Shown here one piece after another: positions 61,882 to 64,000 of a stretch of 64,000 nt of DNA. Numbering within the stretch: the first letter of the stretch is position 1; each line of letters opens with the position of its first letter. A model generated the notes under the pieces. That model ran no database searches, was not told the origin of the DNA, and was given only the letters and a program-made list of their open reading frames with translations. The stretch comes from Helicobacter canis (GTDB lineage: Bacteria; Campylobacterota; Campylobacteria; Campylobacterales; Helicobacteraceae), in assembly GCF_008693005.1 (NCBI RefSeq), contig NZ_VXKE01000005.1:49002-113001 (forward strand). The letters run 5' to 3'. The position numbers and the translations under genes are program-made.

Positions 61882-64000
61882 ATGCAAACAGCTTCTAACG
61901 CTCATAATACCCATATAATCGGGGGGGGGGGGGGGGGGGTAAATAATCTCTCTCTAAATGCTTCTACTAGATTCTCTCAAAAGGTTGCTTTATCTATCGC
62001 TTGTATCTCGTGCTTAACTTTGACAAATCTCCACGCTCGGTGGTATCTATTTAGTGGTGATGTAACAAAAGCTAACTGCGATGTCTATCCAAGTGGTGGT
62101 AACTTTGTAATTGACCCCAAAGGTAGTGAAAATTCTTGTCAAGGGGACTCGGCAAGGTTTGCTACAGATGGCGGTTGGAGCAAAACCCTAATACTAGACC
62201 GAGTTATTTTAGAGAGCTTTAGGGCTGGCACAGAAGGTGTAGGTATAGATGCAAGTGGGCTGTGGGGTAATGTCCGTCTTACTAACTCCACCATAGGGAC
62301 GGCAAATATTGAAGGGAAGCTCAAAGTCGAGATCAAGGCTGTTAGCAACAGCAACAATACTATCACTGCTATCAACAACTCTGCTGATCGTCTAAGCCTT
62401 AGTGCAGATGTAGGCAGCTCAATCTCAGTTACAACGCTTAATCAAAGCAATACCCCCAATACCCCTAGCGAACTTGTCCTGCAAAATGGTGGTGGCAGTA
62501 TAACGATTGAGAATCTCAACCAATCCGGTGGCACAACCTACCAAAAAGATGGCGATGTAACTACGGCTACTATGACTGATGGAGCGTATTATCAAGGCTA
62601 TGGACCTAGTGGCGGTGGCTACGCACCAGTAGGTGATGGCGGTAGAATCACCACGCTCAATCTCCAAGGCGGAGCATTTACTCAATATGCTGGGCAAATC
62701 ACTACTGCCAATCTCTCCGGCGGCACATTCACCCACAATGGCGGCACACTTAGCAATGTAGTGCTTAAAGCTGGTGGCAGTGGCTCTACATTTGTCAATG
62801 GCACAGATTCTGCCTTTGCTAACATCACCCAAGAGGGTGGTAACCACACTATCATCGGTAAGGTTACTAAATTTACTCTAGCGAGTGGCTCCTTTACCAA
62901 CAACGGCTCTATCACCACACTCACCACCAGCACCACCACAAAACAAGCTAGAAGTGGCACAAGCTTCTACGCTGCCCAAGCTGCTACTACCAACCACATC
63001 ACCAACAACGGCACCATTGATAAACTAGAGCTTACTAAAGACGCTGATAGTGTAACCAATAATGCTGTGTATAACACAGGCGGTGGCTTAGCAAGTGGTA
63101 TCATCAAAGAGCTAAGCGTAACAAAAGGCAGTGCCACCATCAACACCCTAAATGGTGTAGGACAAGGGACAGCAGGTAATGTAGAGCCTCATACACTCTC
63201 TAATATCAACATCACTAAAGACGCTAAACTCACCGTTGATACCCTAAGTGTAGGACTCAAAGGCAACCAAGCTATAGAGAGAGTAACAATCAATGGAGAT
63301 AAAGGCGCTACAGGTAGCAACAAAGAATTTGCCGTCAATAAAATCCAAGTAACCTATATCGATGGCACCTTTGACCCTGCAAAAAGCATTAGCAAGAATC
63401 TTACAGACTATGTATCTAGCAATATCATTAGCCAAAGCTATGTCGATAACAATTCTAAGCCCACCTTTGAATCAAGCCCAGAGCTCCAAGGCATAGGGGT
63501 GAAGTTTAATCCCGATGGCACCCCTATCTTTGAGGTAGAAGCCTCCTTGGCTGCAAGTATGACAAGCGTAGTCGTGCGCCAATCTATGCGACGAAAAATG
63601 CTTATTGACACCTATCTCGCAGAACAAAACAGAAGAAGCTTGAAAAACAAAGAGCGCAGAACCAAGCAGCGCATAGAAGCAGCCACCCTAGCAGATGCAA
63701 GAGCCCAGTATCAAAAAGACCTAGCCAAATACAAGCTAGACTTAGCCAAATGGGATAAACTTGCTAGCACCAAAGAGAACAAAGCCCTAATCGCTAAATA
63801 CGAGCAAGAGGACAAAGCCTACCAAGCAGCCAAAGCTCAATACGACAAAGACAAAAAAGCCTATGAAGACAACCGCAAAAACCTAGAGCTACTCTCTAAA
63901 GCGCAAAAGATCAAAGCTCCCATAGAGCCTAAAGCTCCTGTAATGCCAAATCTCAAGCCAAGTGATAAAGACTACAAAAAAGCTATGGCTAACTATGACA
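61882..64000 (+). CDS. phase-variable autotransporter-like surface protein (cut by window edge)
   Basis: The frame is open from ATG 61882 (AAGGAGATAC upstream) to the window end, at least 706 codons. After 13 codons comes a run of 19 G giving six Gly. This is followed by VNNLSLNASTRFSQ and a signal-like FSQKVALSIACISCLTLTNL ending at Ala-Arg. The passenger (about 50-540) is Gly/Asn/Thr-rich with imperfect repeats such as GGTFTHNGGTLSNV and TNNGTIDKLEL, suggesting a beta-helix like VacA-type autotransporters. From about residue 560 it becomes a Lys/Ala/Tyr-rich coiled coil (AKYKLDLAKWDKLAS). No barrel is seen yet. The 19-G length keeps the frame ON. Confidence 0.8.
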   Translation, partial: MQTASNAHNTHIIGGGGGGVNNLSLNASTRFSQKVALSIACISCLTLTNLHARWYLFSGDVTKANCDVYPSGGNFVIDPKGSENSCQGDSARFATDGGWSKTLILDRVILESFRAGTEGVGIDASGLWGNVRLTNSTIGTANIEGKLKVEIKAVSNSNNTITAINNSADRLSLSADVGSSISVTTLNQSNTPNTPSELVLQNGGGSITIENLNQSGGTTYQKDGDVTTATMTDGAYYQGYGPSGGGYAPVGDGGRITTLNLQGGAFTQYAGQITTANLSGGTFTHNGGTLSNVVLKAGGSGSTFVNGTDSAFANITQEGGNHTIIGKVTKFTLASGSFTNNGSITTLTTSTTTKQARSGTSFYAAQAATTNHITNNGTIDKLELTKDADSVTNNAVYNTGGGLASGIIKELSVTKGSATINTLNGVGQGTAGNVEPHTLSNINITKDAKLTVDTLSVGLKGNQAIERVTINGDKGATGSNKEFAVNKIQVTYIDGTFDPAKSISKNLTDYVSSNIISQSYVDNNSKPTFESSPELQGIGVKFNPDGTPIFEVEASLAASMTSVVVRQSMRRKMLIDTYLAEQNRRSLKNKERRTKQRIEAATLADARAQYQKDLAKYKLDLAKWDKLASTKENKALIAKYEQEDKAYQAAKAQYDKDKKAYEDNRKNLELLSKAQKIKAPIEPKAPVMPNLKPSDKDYKKAMANYD
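61921..61939 (+). repeat. poly-G tract (19) in the surface protein gene
   Basis: Nineteen G follow codon 13. Lengths of 16, 19 or 22 keep the downstream signal peptide in frame; others truncate the protein. Here the gene is in frame. Confidence 0.95.

Noticed and set aside
62139..63435. Minus-strand open frames within the surface protein gene
   Set aside because: They are mirror readings of the repetitive Thr/Gly-rich coding sequence, without Shine-Dalgarno or recognisable domains, while the plus frame is open throughout.

Overview
The window comes from an epsilonproteobacterium of the genus Helicobacter, probably an enterohepatic (non-pylori) species. The main evidence is a single open frame that fuses RNA polymerase beta and beta' (rpoBC), an arrangement known from Helicobacter and Wolinella. 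Supporting evidence is the pyrC / TonB-like / fliO / fliN / nth gene order that I recall from H. pylori, the frdCAB order of fumarate reductase, and homopolymeric contingency tracts. The species cannot be named from sequence alone. No rRNA, IS element, prophage or CRISPR array was seen, and no gene-free stretch exceeds 300 bases.

Region 1 (1-15055, all minus strand) is the translation/transcription core. It reads tRNA-Thr, Tyr, Gly, Thr, tuf, rpmG, tRNA-Trp, secE, nusG, rplK, rplA, rplJ, rplL, rpoBC, rpsL, rpsG, fusA, and is headed by a strong promoter at 15027-15055. S12 carries Arg at position 43, the classic streptomycin-resistance position.

Region 2 (15108-24520) holds a mechanosensitive channel, a solute-binding lipoprotein, a proline utilisation pair (putP-putA) and an ActP-type symporter with its DUF485 partner: uptake and oxidation of proline and small organic acids.

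Region 3 (24791-46320) is a mosaic of housekeeping and envelope genes. It includes Bcp peroxiredoxin, TsaB, LpxC, MinC, an M23 peptidase, LeuC, GDP-fucose synthase, HemJ, ArgH, the menaquinone methyltransferase UbiE/MenG, an M48 protease, GalE, two hotdog thioesterases, several uncharacterised lipoproteins, glutamate dehydrogenase, HtrA, heptosyltransferase I and PyrC.

Region 4 (46330-52988) carries TonB-like, FliO, FliN and CheX-like genes, Nth and a FeoA-like protein under a Fur-box-like promoter. It ends with a poly-G phase-variable FkbM methyltransferase (OFF as sequenced) followed by a Maf-type motility/flagellin glycosylation gene.

Region 5 (53212-61611) contains Mrp, small conserved genes, a HAD phosphatase with an in-frame repeat insertion, YceI, TsaD and the frdCAB operon, the terminal reductase of fumarate respiration that takes electrons from menaquinol.

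Region 6 (61812-64000) is the start of a large surface protein (autotransporter-like) with a poly-T tract at its promoter and a 19-G tract in its coding start (ON as sequenced). It runs off the window.

An unexplained layer overlies all of this. The short palindrome CTAGAWTCTAG and longer inverted repeats built from it recur in intergenic regions and inside genes (fcl, ubiE). A second, longer inverted-repeat family occurs once between genes and once in frame inside a HAD gene.
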